From positions 848,229-912,228 of the forward strand of contig CAXIPT010000001.1 of the NCBI GenBank assembly GCA_964030475.1: DNA of 64,000 nucleotides, in the 5' to 3' direction. The notes beneath the pieces are model-generated. The model saw nothing but the letters and a program-made list of their open reading frames with translations. It was not told the DNA's origin and made no database searches. This stretch comes from Tethya wilhelma (lineage: Eukaryota; Porifera; Demospongiae; Tethyida; Tethyidae). The number at the start of each line of letters is the position of its first letter. The stretch's first letter is position 1. A program made the position numbers and the translations under genes. Shown piece after piece: positions 12,175-24,637 of the stretch.

Positions 12175-13695
12175 GCAGTGTTTGGTACACTGTGCAGCTA
12201 TTGCGTGATAAATTAATATCCATGTGTATGTATATAAACTATCTGTAGAGCTTACAATTCAGTATGTATATCATAGTAACTGTTGTACACTAAAAAGTCA
12301 CAGACTTTATATTGAACATGATTTGAATAGTTTGTTATTTTCAATCTGCATACTGGGTTGGTGAACAAGAATATAATTTAATAATGACTAATACTCAAAC
12401 AGAAACTCACTTACAAAAGTACAGTGATTTATCTAATTATGCAACTCCGTAAAATCTATAGTGACATAATTATTGTCTGTGAAATTTGCATTATTTTCAA
12501 CATGTGGTTGTTTTCAGTGTACTTCTGATATAGGTGTAATTACATGACAATGCTACAGGCAAAAGTAACAAAACTTTTCAAACCTAGTTTACTCCACCCA
12601 TTAAATGATTTGGGACATGATCACCCTTTTGAGTTATTTTCTGTTGGATACATACATGAATGTAAACTATACTAAATCAAAAACGCCAAAAGCACCTAAT
12701 TTTAGTTAGTTAACTAAAACTAAAACCCTTTTAGTTAACTAAACTAAAGCTAACTAAAATTTTTCTTGAAGTTTAATAACTAATCAATGACTAACTAAAG
12801 GGTTAAAAAACAACACTACAGCTTAAGGTGCGTTCATTGTACTATTGTAGCAGCTTAGTAGTGTGGTTTCTACACAAGCTTTAAGTTAAAAGCTTATAAT
12901 AATTAACTTTAATAATTATGTGCCCGTTATTACTGTACGTTCCACGTAAAGTGTCATTATTCAACGTTGCTAACTAGNCACCCAAAGCACAATATACAAC
13001 CCCGCAGTTTTGATGAAGTAAAGATAGTATTTTCGGCACACTTTGAAAAGGAAGAAAATCAAGACAAGATAGTTAACGAACTTCGTCAAGAACTTATGAT
13101 AGCTCAACCAAACTTATATTAAAACTTGATTTATTATACAGTCTAGTAACTAAAGTTTTACTGGTGCTGATATTACTACTATAGTAGCTTGTGTAAGCGC
13201 ATTAAAGGAACTGTGTCACTATATAAGTGGTGTTCAGTTCTAAAAATAAAATTTTTGACTCTCTTATGTTTTACAATGTTTACGATGTTCGGGAATGTTT
13301 GCATGCTACTCCGTATATAGGTTTCTGGCCATGTTTGATATTATTTGCAACTTACTGTCTATAGTGACACAATTCTCCAATTATCAAAGTTCAACAGCAC
13401 TTTGACACTGCTATACACGAATTTGTAGCAGGTTGCTCGTGGCAAGTATTACAGGTAATTAGCAAGTTCTGGCACATTATAGAATTTGAACCCTTAATTC
13501 AAAAAAATCTTGGTTGGAAAAACAGGCAGCTATAACCCCCTATACGTGAAGCCGTCCGGCAGTGGATAGATAACGCTCTTTGGACTCAGAACTATTCACA
13601 TGTCTATGGGACTTAAATTGACCCATTCCTACAATTATGCTTTGGTTTGTCACTCATGAACGAGGCTACATGTGAATGAGATGAAAATATTCTAC
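12175..13695. other. Non-coding stretch across the join at 12978
   Basis: There is no supported gene. 12690-12800 is a degenerate TTAGTTAACTAAA-type AT-rich repeat. The join at 12978 separates two unrelated-looking sequences. The next RAD54B helicase exon after 13696 on the minus strand would be expected in 12979-13695, but I cannot find one. Confidence 0.5.
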
Positions 13696-15325
13696 CTTTT
13701 GGAGGGAGGTACTGTCTGCTGATCTCTTGAGTCCGTCTCAGACAGAACAGAGAGGTTAACCGTTTCAACTGAACAAGAGAGAGAGAGAGAGAGACAACAG
13801 AATTTGATTGAAATATAATATTGTAGAATCTGATGTATAAGCAGGTATACAGTATATAAAGTGTCATAGTCTGGTGTTGACAGTGAAGGCGGGTTCACAA
13901 TATCAGTGCTGCGTCACGTAATAGTACTTTCACATTTGGCGACGCAACGCAATGCAACACATTGATGCAGATTTAGAAGAATTGTCCAAATGTACGTTTG
14001 ATATAGTGCATTCCTGCGTATCTGCATGTGAATAATTTTTACGTGACGCAACCGGAAATATTGCGAACCGACCTTGAGGGTGATTATGAGTAGCCACCTC
14101 TGTAGTGTTCACAAATATGGCAATTAGTTCAAGAATTCCTATGGACACTATTGTTATCATTACTCCATGTATTACGTGGCAATAGAACAACTCTTTATAA
14201 TATTATATTATACCGTATAGCGGGTAAATTTGGCAGGCTTAAAATTTGGCGAATTTCTATTTTGGGATTATTGGCGATTTTTAAACTGTTTGGCGATTTT
14301 TAATTTGGCGATTTGAAGAATAATTCGCCAATTCGCCAAATTTAATTCTCGCCAAGTTTAACCGCTATACAGTACTCTTTACAATAAAGATTGTGTGCGC
14401 ACAGAGAGGTAAAGGATGACTAGTCAATAAAACACAGTGACAACCTCTGACACTCAAAGGCCTTACCCATCCCTTCATGCTCCCCCTCCCACCTCAATAG
14501 CCACTAGCTATACAACACCCACTGGTGTTCAAACTAATCGACACAGGCACCTGAGACCCACTGGACTGAGGGTGACTGACCTCATTGGCTCTGGTGACTC
14601 CTATCTCCACCTCCTCCTCAGTGGCCGAGGGCTGCTGGGAGAGAACCACAGGATCCTCATAGACCTTCTTGAAGGCAGCGTGGGAACCTGGAGCCATTAT
14701 AGGAGAGCAAGGAATGATTCACGATCGACTTTTTTACCGAATAAATCGACACAGTGTATGAAATTTTACCTAGTATTCCAGGGTTACAGAATTCTACGAT
14801 GGAATAGAACTCTTGGAGGTCATTCTGAAACAGAGAGAATCACACCATAATACATACAGTGTGTGTGTTAAGTATAGTTGAGGCACACTGAGCCTATCTA
14901 TCTAGTTTGAGCCTATCTATGATTGGAGTTTCCACCCCAGCCAAACAAAGTAAGCCTTGCTGAACACGCTGACTGCATGCCTGACCTGAATTGGTGTCCC
15001 AGTGAGGACAACCCTTCTCCTTGAAGAGAGAGACATGATCACCTAGAGGGGATGTAGTCAGGAGACACGTTAATTTGGTGTTATCAACGGTACATAAATG
15101 ATAGGCCATACACAATCACTTGCTACAGAGCAGAGGTAGGGTGATCAGCTTACAGAGGCAACTAGCTAAACTCACAGAGGTGGTCTTGGCTCCATTGTTT
15201 TTGAGCCTGTGTCCTTCGTCGCACACTACAAGGTCAAAGTTCACATTCCTGAGTGTGTCATGTGACTTTAAGAACATTTCATAACTGATGATCATCACAG
15301 GATGGAGGGAGGACTTGAGGTACTC
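13696..15325 (-). CDS. RAD54B: RAD54B-like helicase core exons (fragment, opposite strand to the rest of the gene)
   Basis: Five exons have consistent phases: 15325-15176, 15042-14986, 14824-14770, 14687-14581 and 13768-13696. They encode, in order, MIISYEMFLKSH and the DEGHRLKN box (the helicase motif II), VVLTGTPIQ (motif III), NDLQEFYSIVEFCNPGILG, SHAAFKKVYEDPVVLSQQPS and FCLRRTQEISRQYLPPK. Each aligns with consecutive human RAD54B segments. The following RAD54B segment (through the motif IV region, about 130 residues) is missing. The preceding ATP-binding exon is also missing. The 5' side of this block faces the join at 15406, where the plus-strand C-terminal exons begin, so the contig 12979-15405 is most simply read as inverted. 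Confidence 0.85.
14211..14374. repeat. Foldback element, CCGTATAGCGGG family (TTGGC subtype)
   Basis: It starts TACCGTATAGCGGGTAAATT and ends GTTTAACCGCTATACAGTA. The interior is made of TTGGCGA/TCGCCAA blocks instead of the TTTTCG blocks of the 3988 copy, so it is a distinct subfamily, shared with 25797-26021 and 31441-31671. Confidence 0.8.
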
Positions 15326-15373
15326 CTACAAGAGATATACCGCATGTATTAGGAACCATCTTTGCTCCTGCAG

Positions 15374-15405
<32 letters not shown>

Positions 15406-15446
15406 NTGAAAATCTCACACATTGTCTTTTCCTGTCTTTTCTTCCT

Positions 15447-15513
<67 letters not shown>

Positions 15514-15515
15514 AC
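15374..15515. repeat. (CA)n and (TG)n tracts around the join at 15406
   Basis: A CA tract runs into the n at 15406, and a long TG tract at 15451-15510 lies just after it. A CA tract can be placed against a TG tract in either orientation, which may explain the strand flip of RAD54B at this join. Confidence 0.85.
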
Positions 15516-15525
15516 TTGTGTGCAG

Positions 15526-18500
15526 ACGTTGGACCTCATCCAAGGTGTGTGTGAGAGTAAGGGCTATGGCTACCTCAGACTGGATGGCTCTACCCCATCA
15601 GCCAGGAGGATGCCCATGGTGGAGCAGTTCAACAGCAGCTACTGTGATAAATGTAAGCCATGTCTATCAGTGTCTGTCGATCAGTGTCACAGTGTCCGTC
15701 TCTCTCTGGGTGTGTATTTATTTGTGACTGCCTTCTATGTTGTGCAGTATAGCGGAAAATTTTTATAGGGTTTAACTTCCTGTAATTTTCACTATCATGT
15801 ATGATCTGATGGTGAAAAAAGTGCAATGTTTCAAACACCTGCATTTGTGGCTTCCAGTTTGTAACAATAAACCTTTTAAACTATAATTGTATGAAAATTT
15901 GACTTCTTGCTAAAACAACCAATACCATGCATGCTAAATTTGGACCAGCTAAAAAATTTCCTGCTATTTGGTATTACCATGTGTATTCATTAGTGTATTG
16001 TGAGGATATTCTTTCCCTCCAACCCAGCTGTGTTCCTGCTCAGCTCCAAGGCGGGAGGGGTGGGGCTCAACCTGGTTGGAGCATCAAGACTGGTCCTCTA
16101 CGACATTGACTGGAACCCTGCCAATGACCTCCAGGTATGACAGCCATACTGATAGCTATCATGTGGTCCTTCATACCCAGGCTCTCCCTTTGAACTTTAA
16201 GTTTCAAGAAGGGAGGGAGGGAGGCTAGTCCAAGTCTCAACCTCTAGCTGTATCAAACTAGCCACATTTTTTTTTATTTTGACAACCCCTTACCTACAAC
16301 ACCCCTTGTACTGCGTTATACTGAATGGTAGTTGATGCTCTCGCACTGCATGCCCAGGTTATTTCAGTTTATACTTAAATGTTACCAATATAACCCTATG
16401 CCAATGTATACCTATAATAAGCACGTTTAAATATATTCTATACTTGTAGTATAAACAATAACCATGCATGTAAACATCAAAAGTTTATTTTGTAAATGAA
16501 CTTGAAGTTATGACAACAACACGTAATCATTATAGCAATTAGGGAAAATTTAACTTCAGTGACATGCATGCATATACTCAAACAGAGTTCAGTAAATTGT
16601 TCTAGAAGGATTTGGGTATATACAGCAGTGATAAACATGATGAAAACAGGAACTATTCTTGCCTCCTTCTGTTTGGTTGTAGCAATGGCAATGCAAGTGG
16701 TAGCCACTTGTGGCATCAATGGATCTTGTCCCGTTTGGACTACACTAGTAAAAGTCAACAGCACCTTCAGTTGTTGTGAGTGTGGAAATGATGTTGATAA
16801 AATAGTTTTGTGTAATAAGGAAACACTTGATGTGTATGTTGTAGCCTACCACTGTATGGGCTACTTGTCCAACAGGACAGTAGTAGGTCATTGTCTGTAC
16901 AACTTTTTTAGCCTCACTTACTGGGAAATACCCAAACTTACAAACAGAAATGAAACTGCTTTATGCCAGTTTAAAGAAAAGTACTATAGTAGACATATTT
17001 CCAAGTACCAATATAATACAGGCCCAATGTGCAGCCAATGTTTGGATGGATATTCCCATCCTGTCTACTCTCATAGTTTGACTTGTGTCGAATGTAAAGA
17101 CTACAAGTACAACTGGTTGAAGTACATTGCTGTGGCATTTCTTCCACTCACTGTCTTTTACATCATAGTCATACTGTTCAGGATATCAGTTACATCTGGT
17201 GCAATGAATGGATATGTCTTAATGTGTCAACTGTTCACAACCCCTGAGAAGATTAGGCTGTTTACTAGAACTAGCTCTAAGATAACAACTGGACTTTACT
17301 TTGAAGTATTAAGCTTGTGGAATCTTGATATTCTCCGTGATATATACCACCCTTTTTGCTTACATCCTAAACTGACTCTACTCCAGACTCTAATGCTATA
17401 GATTACCTGATAGCTGTCTATCCTTTGGTTCTTGTGATTGTCACTTACATCTTGGTTAAGCTGCACAATCGCTATAGTCTGGTTGTTCGTCTTTGGAGTC
17501 CTTTCTACAAGTGTTTTGCTCTAATTCGAAATGAATGGGATATCAATAGATCACTAGTTGGAGCATTTGCCACATTCATTTTGCTTTCCTATGTGAAGAT
17601 CCTCAATGTATCATTCCTGGTTCTCACTCCAAACGCACTCTATGACATCAAAGGAGATCCTATTTCACAGAAGTATCTCTACTATGATGGAACATATGAG
17701 TACTTTGGAAAGGATCACTTTCCTTATGCTGTGCTGGCCTTGTTCATGGTGTTTGTGTTCAACCTGGTCCCTCTGGTTCTTCTCTGTCTCTATCCCTGTC
17801 GGTGTTTCCACAAGGTTTTAAACTATTGTAATCTTCCCTGTCTCACACTACACATCTTCATGGACTCATTCCATGGTTGTTACAAGCTCCAGCCTCGAGA
17901 CTGCCGCTACTTTGCTGCTCTCTACTTGTTTCTGAGAGTTTTTAATCAACTTCTGTTTGCTTTTGCAATTGGACCAGCGTATTTTCTTCTGTCTGGAATC
18001 ACAATTGCTATAGTAGTGGTTTGGATTGCTATTGTGAGACCGTACAAATCATCATTGCACACATTTACTGATCTGGTGTTCTTTACAATGTTGAGTATAG
18101 GGCTTATTGGCTTAGGTAACTATGTTTACCTTAAAGTCGTTGCTAGAAAGAGCCTCTCATTCATTAAACATTTTGTTGTTCTACCATTACTGTCTGTGCC
18201 AATTCTATATGGACTTGGGCTATTTTTATACCTTATTGTTCCAAAACGTATTCAAAATTGGGCCAAGTCAGTGTTTCTTACTTTCAGAAACAAACTGAAA
18301 TCCTCTTATTCAGAATTAGAACCAGTGGAAACACTTCCTTACCGCTTTGGACACAGTGATGAATATCCTCCCCTACTACCACCAGAACCATCTGGAGCAG
18401 AGTAGATTGTGAAACTATAAGTTCAGTGAATTTCAAAAACATGCATTGACGAAAGATAACAGTAATAGTTTTATACTATATACAATTGCTGAAGTTATAA

Positions 18501-20830
18501 TAATTATATTATATATGTATGGGTCATGTTATCAATATAGTTATGTCTATATTATTATTATTATGATTTTGCTCAGTAGTCTATATGCATAAATCTTGTG
18601 TATTTGTTGTCTGTTTAATACTTAGTTTCACATCAATGAGTTTTAAGTCTAGCTTGTATGTTAATAGTAATTTTTGTGTTTGAGCCAGAGAGCCTCTGGG
18701 CAAGTTTGAAGGGTTTGACTTTGTTTTGCAGAGTTTATAGGATTCCCTCCTCGATGGTGGGTTATGGACTCCTGATAGCATCACAATTTGTATTGTGTCT
18801 ATATATATATCTGATTCAGACATCTGGCCGATTCCTAGCCTTGTTCCCTGGCTCCTAGCTCCTTCACGAACATTTTCTTGAAAATAAGGAAGGAGACTAA
18901 AGAAATATTTGCAAAGGAGGAGCTTGGGAATGAGGCTAGCCAATTCCTACTACACTGTATCGCATGATTATTATAGTTGGTGTGATCGACTGACAATTTG
19001 GGTTTGACACCTCTTTTTACATATTTTTTGTGTGCAACATTATGATTAGGCATCAATACTGAATATTTATCAGCCAATAGCTGACAATAGGGTTGCTAGG
19101 ATGTGATATTTAATAACAGTTACTTATTTTTATTATTGACACGAGCCTATTAAAAGTTCGTTTTTAAACAAATGTTTGGTGGCTATTCATGCAGTCAGTG
19201 ACACCTTCAGTGAGAATTATGAATTGTGAAATGTAGTTACCATAATATTATAGCAAGAAAGTTTTGTACAATTTAACTTTATAATTTGTGGTTTTCGCGG
19301 ATCATGATCCATCCATGAAAGTTTTTATCTGAAATTTTCTTTAATGTATATACGCATTGGCTCACAGCTCATCTGCAAAAGTTAAACCGCAAAAATGTTT
19401 GACGCAAAAATGTTCCCGCCATGCAGTAATCAATAACTTGTTATTATTATAGCATGCACCAGTTGAGTACCATGACTCTTCTGACTCATGCACATAGTTG
19501 ATGTTCTCTGTATGTGTACACATATCCATCCTTGTAGGCAATGGCCCGGGTGTGGAGGGATGGACAGAAGAAGACAGTGCACATCTACCGACTCCTCACC
19601 ACGGTAAGTCACATGACAGGTGCACTTGACGGACAACTCATAGCTGTAGAGAAGTACCGTATAGCTCCATATTTTCGTGGTTCAAAAAGTTCGTGAAAAG
19701 TCTGTCTTTGCCGTTTTGAGCTAATTTTCGTGAATCACGATCTCTGAAATTATATTGCCGATATACGGTTTTCTAAATTTACATGGAGAAAATTTTCGTG
19801 ATAGTCGGTCAAATCATGAAATTCACGAAAATATTGTACCACGAAAATTTGGAGCTATACGGTACATAATGGCTGTCCATTAACAAATTTAGCCATCAAT
19901 TTATTCATACAATGTCATAACATGCACTGTCATAACATGTGCATGTTATTGATATTGCTGTTTGTTTCATACCTCCCCTCCCTCTCTCCCTCCCTCTCTC
20001 CCTCCCTCCCTCCTTCCCTCCCTCCCAGGGTTCCATTGAGGAAAAGATCTACCAGCGCCAGATCACCAAGCAGGGTCTGAACACAGTGGTGGACTTCAAG
20101 AATGAAGATGGCGGAGCTGGGGGAGGGGCCAAGTTCTCATTGGAGGATCTCAGAGATCTGTTCAGTCTCCATGGCAACACCCTGTGTGATACCCATGACC
20201 TCCTGGGCTGTGAGTGCACCAGAGGGAGAGAGAGGGCAGAGGTAGGACTAGCCTGAGTATCTTTCTTGTTGTCTTTTAAAAAATGTCTCCTTTTGTTCTC
20301 CCCCTCCTCCAGGATGGTTCCACTGAGTCAGTGTCACGTAATTCAGAGAGAAACCCATCAAGCAGGGTTAGTGGTTTGTGTTGATAGTTGGTGGCTTTCT
20401 GTAGACAAATACCATTTATTTTAGTACTTGAACAGTAAAAGAAAACTTTCAAAATGCATAGAGTGGGCCGAGCATGCATGACCACTTAAGGGTCATACAA
20501 CTAATGTGAATCCAAACTTTATGGCTTCTTTGACATTGGTGCGCTTTAAAAGATTATGTGGTGGTAGCTCGATCGGATGGTAGTGTGCAGTGACAATCTG
20601 CTGATCTGATCAAAACAAATTCTGTTGTGCTAGGATATTCAAACCACCTTTAGAGGAGTTGTGCTCATGAAGTGAGGTGGTGACTGTTCATCATGCCAGT
20701 ATGCTAAGAAGCTTCAAATTTTGCACTTACTTATGTTTGTACTGATCATGCTGACATGCATGTACATGCAGTTGCAGTTTTGACATAAATTTCAGCCTCA
20801 TGCAGAGTCAATGGAACTTGTACTTCCTGC

Positions 20831-20923
<93 letters not shown>

Positions 20924-20951
20924 NNNNNNNNNNNNNNNNNNNNNNNNNNNN

Positions 20952-21023
<72 letters not shown>

Positions 21024-21190
21024 GTAGTGTAGTGGTGAGCCAGGAACTGATGCAGTGGAGGCACTTCTCTCACCCGATAGACACCAGCCCACTTCAGGAC
21101 CAGCTCCTCCTTCACTCAGCACCAAGAGAGGTGACCTTTGTACTCCAGAATGAGACTTGTACCACACCAGAGGGCTACAGGCCTATGTAG
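15526..21190 (+). CDS. RAD54B: RAD54B-like SNF2 translocase, C-terminal exons
   Basis: Six exons, all in phase: 15526-15652, 16028-16134, 19538-19603, 20029-20241, 20313-20366 and 21023-21190, with stop TAG at 21188. They encode TLDLIQGVC...[24 protein letters not shown]...DIDWNPAND (motif V), [19 protein letters not shown] (motif VI), [17 protein letters not shown] and the C-terminal tail beginning [13 protein letters not shown]. All match the second RecA lobe and C-terminus of RAD54B. Intron 2 (16135-19537) contains a multipass membrane gene on the same strand. The last intron contains a CA tract interrupted by 28 n, so its length is unknown. Several acceptors sit directly on CA/TG tracts. 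Confidence 0.88.
16637..18405 (+). pseudogene. Multipass membrane protein with Cys-rich ectodomain, nested in a RAD54B intron; one frameshift
   Basis: A signal peptide ([20 protein letters not shown]) is followed by a Cys-rich, N-glycosylated ectodomain ([24 protein letters not shown]) and about eight hydrophobic helices, among them [32 protein letters not shown] and [20 protein letters not shown]. The tail is Pro-rich ([10 protein letters not shown]). The reading frame breaks at 17399-17401 (TAG) and resumes in another frame at 17401 with DYLIAVYPL. Everything after that is open to 18405, so a single small indel explains it. Either one recent inactivating event or a sequence error is possible. 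There is a paralogue at 23279. I do not recognise the family; the topology suggests a receptor or transporter-like surface protein. Confidence 0.7.
18406..19537. other. Rest of RAD54B intron: foldback element, no gene
   Basis: It holds a GTTCCCAGGC-type foldback at about 18835-18940 (GCCTTGTTCCCTGGCTCC ... GGAGCTTGGGAATGAGGC) and AT-rich sequence. No coding signal. Confidence 0.55.
19655..19864. repeat. Foldback element, CCGTATAGC family (CTCC subtype)
   Basis: It starts TACCGTATAGCTCCATATTT and ends AAATTTGGAGCTATACGGTA, with internal TTTTCGTG/CACGAAAA blocks. It lies in the RAD54B intron between 19603 and 20029. Confidence 0.8.
19976..20028 (+). promoter_or_regulatory. Long CT-rich polypyrimidine tract at a RAD54B acceptor
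   Basis: An almost pure C/T run of about 50 nt made of CCCTCC/CTCTCC units leads to the AG at 20027-20028. This is an unusually long polypyrimidine tract and could vary in length between alleles. Confidence 0.7.
20834..21022. repeat. Very long (CA)n tract with 28-n gap, ending as a splice acceptor
   Basis: CA repeats flank the n run at 20924-20951 on both sides. The last CACAG is the splice acceptor of the final RAD54B exon. The gap size is an assembler convention and tells nothing about the real length. Confidence 0.95.
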
Positions 21191-21539
21191 GCCGCAGCAG
21201 GTGAAACCAATCATTGTACATGTGGTAGAGCTAGCTCACAGTGGGGACTATAGATCTAGCAAAGTATTAATTTCACTGACACTCGACCAGTTTACATCAT
21301 CATCATCATCAGTCCATATTAATTTTATTGTCAATCAGAATAATCCTTACGACACTAGCTCTACATACGTTATCTGTCACGTACAAATTTCGATCCCAAA
21401 CAATAAGAACTAATATCCTACAATAAGCATAGTTTAACATCAAAAATGTAGTATGCATGTATATGTGTAGTACAAGTCAGTGAAGAATTGATTGAAGCTA
21501 TATAGTATACATCCACATTGGGCATCAATTGACTAGTCT

Positions 21540-22770
21540 GTTCTCTCAATTGCTCCTCTCCTATGTGTTCTGGGGGTAGCAGGACTGTAATAATTGAAAT
21601 AGGTTGATATACAGCCAAGTTATAATTATAGTTAGAATGAGAATAAGGCTAAAGTGAACACAAATAGACTTTTACTAGAGTTCAGTGGCATCTAGTTTTC
21701 CTCATGCATCCAAAGGAGCAAATTCTAAAATGTGAAATATCTACGGGTATTTTTATAATGAAAATGAATTACTGATTTAGTATGAGCTGTACATGCTTAG
21801 ATTACACTACATACACAACAGAGTAAGGGTCTGGTAACACTCACTTATATACTGTTACCTAGGGGATAGCAAAGTCTTACCAGAGTGGTATACTATTCTA
21901 GTATATTTATAAAAAAACAACAACAAACAATTCAGTAGAGTAGTTACAATGGGCTGATAGTATTCTGTAGTTACAGTAATACCAGGCAGGAATTGGGTAG
22001 CAATTCTTTATCAGCAACTCACTCCACTGTTGTTTGTAAGCCTGGTGGGTTCTGTCATCCATCGAGAAGAAGTCAGCCATCACTAAAGCCAGCTGCTGTA
22101 GGGTCAGAGGGAGGAGGTGGGGAGTCCAGCAATCAGTGGTGGACCAGTAGTGAAGAATGTCATGTGGTAAGGAGAGATGCCAAACTAGGGTTTGCTTGTC
22201 TACCTTGTTTAAATATTCTTCAGCTAGACTAAGTTGGGGCTCTAATATAGTTGTGTTAAATTTTGGTTAAAGATAAATGGGCTTATTCTGATGATATCTC
22301 TCAATCTCTTCCATAAATTTATTTTGTGTACATATAAGATGTCCAAGAAGAAACACAAGACCTAGGAAGGAGATGGTAAGTCAGTGATTTATATAGGTGA
22401 TAGTGTTTCATACCATAGTAAAAAAAAGTTTAGCCCAAAATTAATTGTGGCAGGTCTATTCGTCTACATTTCCAAGTTGGGATTACTAAGATTATTTACT
22501 TCGATATTCAAAATTCATGTGCTTTGGCAAAAATACTTTGTACTATACTATCAGTAATGAGCAAAATCTCAAAGGACGTGTGTGTGTATGTGTTAGTGTC
22601 TGCCTTGATACCATGAGTGTATTGTGAAGATATTCTTTCCCTCCAACCCAGCTGCGTTCCTGCTCAGCTCCAAGGCAGGAGGGGTGGATGGGGCTCAATC
22701 TGGTTCAGTGGAGCATCAAGCTAGACTGGTCCTCTGTGACATTGACTGGAACCCCGCCAATGACCTCCAG
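21540..22770 (+). pseudogene. RAD54B: Decayed tandem copy of RAD54B (5' exons fused to a C-terminal exon)
   Basis: 21540-21570 resembles the RWD-gene exon 3 border (TGCTCCTCTCCTATGTG) and about 21700-21760 resembles the 4500 region. 21990-22165 is a remnant of exon 2. 22334-22375 is exon 3 with a stop (KKKHKT then TAG). 22652-22770 is the motif V exon with inserted bases that break the frame (AGGGGTGGATGGGGC). The helicase core between exon 3 and motif V is absent: only about 280 bp separate them. There is no n between 20951 and 23625, so this arrangement is continuous sequence. It is followed by a copy of the nested membrane gene, as in the intact locus. Confidence 0.8.
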
Positions 22771-23278
22771 GTATACCATACTGGTAGCTATCATGTGGTC
22801 CTTCATACCCAGGCTCTCCCTTTGAACTTTTAGTTTCAAGGAGGGAGGGAGGGAGGCTAGTCCAAGTCTCAACCTCTGTAGCCACATTTTTCATTTTGAC
22901 GACTCCTTACCTACAAAACACCTTGTCTGGGTTCATGCTTCATACTAAATGATAGTTGATGCTCTTGAATTGCCCATGCTATTTTTATGAAATATTTGCT
23001 AGTTATCTTTTATAACTGTCTGCTAATAGTTAAAAGGATGAACCATGTTACACTATATTAGCCTCTGACCCGTAATGTTCTGCATTCTTCAGTAGTAGTG
23101 CTATTGTCATGTGTACACTTGAGTAAGCACTATACTATAACTAATTATCTAAGAATGTTAGTGAATCGTCATAGGAAGTGAAATTTAACTCAGTGCGTGC
23201 ATGACATGCTCAACTGAAAAATTTGAACCAATTATTTAAGCCATTAGTAAGTACTTACAGTAGTGCATGCATGACAAG

Positions 23279-23624
23279 ATGAAGAAAGAAACTATTTTTG
23301 CCTCCTTCTGTTTGGTTGTTACAGTAGCGAAGCTAGTGGTAGCCACTTCTGATATCAATGGATCTTGTCCTATTTGGACTATACCTGGTCCAGTAAAAGT
23401 CAACACCACCTTCATTGGTTGTGAGTGTGGAAATGATGTTGATAAAGTAGTCTTGTGTAATAAGGAAACACTTGATGTGTATGTTGTAGTCTACCACTGT
23501 ATTGGCTACTTGTCCAACAGGACAGTAGTAGGTCACTGTCTATATAACTTTTTTGCTAGCCATAAACTTATTCATGATTACTGGAGAATACCCAGACTTA
23601 AACACAGAAATGAGGCTGCTTTAT
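23279..23624 (+). pseudogene. Paralogue of the nested membrane protein, N-terminal part only
   Basis: MKKETIFASFCLVV starts a signal peptide and Cys-rich ectodomain very similar to the protein at 16637 ([20 protein letters not shown] and [16 protein letters not shown] are shared). The frame is open until the n at 23625, where the contig ends, so nothing can be said about the membrane part. It follows the decayed RAD54B motif V exon at the same relative place as the other copy, so the pair was duplicated together. Called incomplete rather than proven dead. Confidence 0.7.
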
Positions 23625-23804
23625 NATTAAAATTTGCCTAAATCGCCTAAAATTGGCAGACTTGGGAAGAGATGTACTTTAGTTATGCGTATATATGTCA
23701 ACCTTTTTGTCACTATCTACAAAACTAGAAAAGAAATTACTACAGCTATACATTAATTTCGACAAATAACGTCAGTTCTTGTAAAAAAAATTAAGTCCTA
23801 GAAG

Positions 23805-24379
23805 TTAGAAGAGATCAGACACTCCTGATACAATTCTGTCAGCAAGGGTTTTTGCCATTTCTGTGATGTCGTGAAGATTGATGCTGATGCTGATGCTTAC
23901 ATCATTTCCTGCGAGGCAGCCACGAAGGTTTCCACTGAATCGTCCAGTATTAGCATCTCTCAGGTCAGCATCAAATGAAATCTCTTTAATAGAAACAATT
24001 TCATTGCCAAAGCTAGTGACCAAACTAGCCACCTGTAAACCAACTTGGTATGTGTCTTGAGCTGCTTCAAGAGCTGCGTTTGCAATGTCAACACTATATT
24101 CTGCACCTCTAGCGGCTTCCCGGGCAACTTGTAAAGCTTCTCTGGCAACATCAAGAACTATTCTGCTACTATCAACGGTATCTCTAGCTGTAGCTAACAA
24201 GGCCTTTATTGGTTCTTTGAGAAGACTACATCCTGCATTTGCTGCTTCACAGACTGGATCAGTGATTCTGGTACAGCATCCATCCCATCGAGGTGCCCAA
24301 CAAACACATGAGCATCCACCTCCAAAAGGTAAGCATGCTCTTGCACAACATCTTGTGCCACGGATACAGCCAATACAAA
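23805..24379 (-). CDS. Cys-rich plus helical C-terminal exon of an unknown protein
   Basis: A good acceptor (TTTTTTCCAATTCAG) precedes an exon of about 191 residues that ends at a TAA. It opens with a Cys-dense head (CIGCIRGTRCCARACLPFGG and CSCVCWAP...GCC), then a long amphipathic helical stretch with AREALQVAREAARGAE-type repeats, then a polar, possibly beta tail (DADLRDANTGRFSG, SISISIN). The Cys-rich head suggests a secreted protein. No upstream exon could be placed with confidence. I do not recognise the family. Confidence 0.55.
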
Positions 24380-24637
24380 CTGAATTGGAAAAAATATGCA
24401 CATATACACTGTAAACATGCAGTGATCAAATCGTAACGATCTAGAGGCCAGCCTCAATGACAATAGCATGTACATTAATTTTCGTGATAAATACTATGAT
24501 AAAGATTGATTACTATACAATATTTAATAATAATTATCATGGTTTAGATATTGAGGCTTAAAGGCCATCATACACTGTGCAAGATTGTTGTTGTCGTCTG
24601 TTCAAAAATGTCTCCTTTTGTTCTCCCCCTCCTCCAG

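Noticed and set aside
20555..20640. Possible tRNA or SINE (GGTAGCTCGATCGGATGG)
   Set aside because: An A-box-like stretch is present, but no B box and no cloverleaf.
20798..21167. Long VCVC/THTH open frames over CA/TG tracts here and at 3469, 15279, 15422, 40616, 50793 and 50898
   Set aside because: They are translations of microsatellites, open in several frames at once, and carry n characters.
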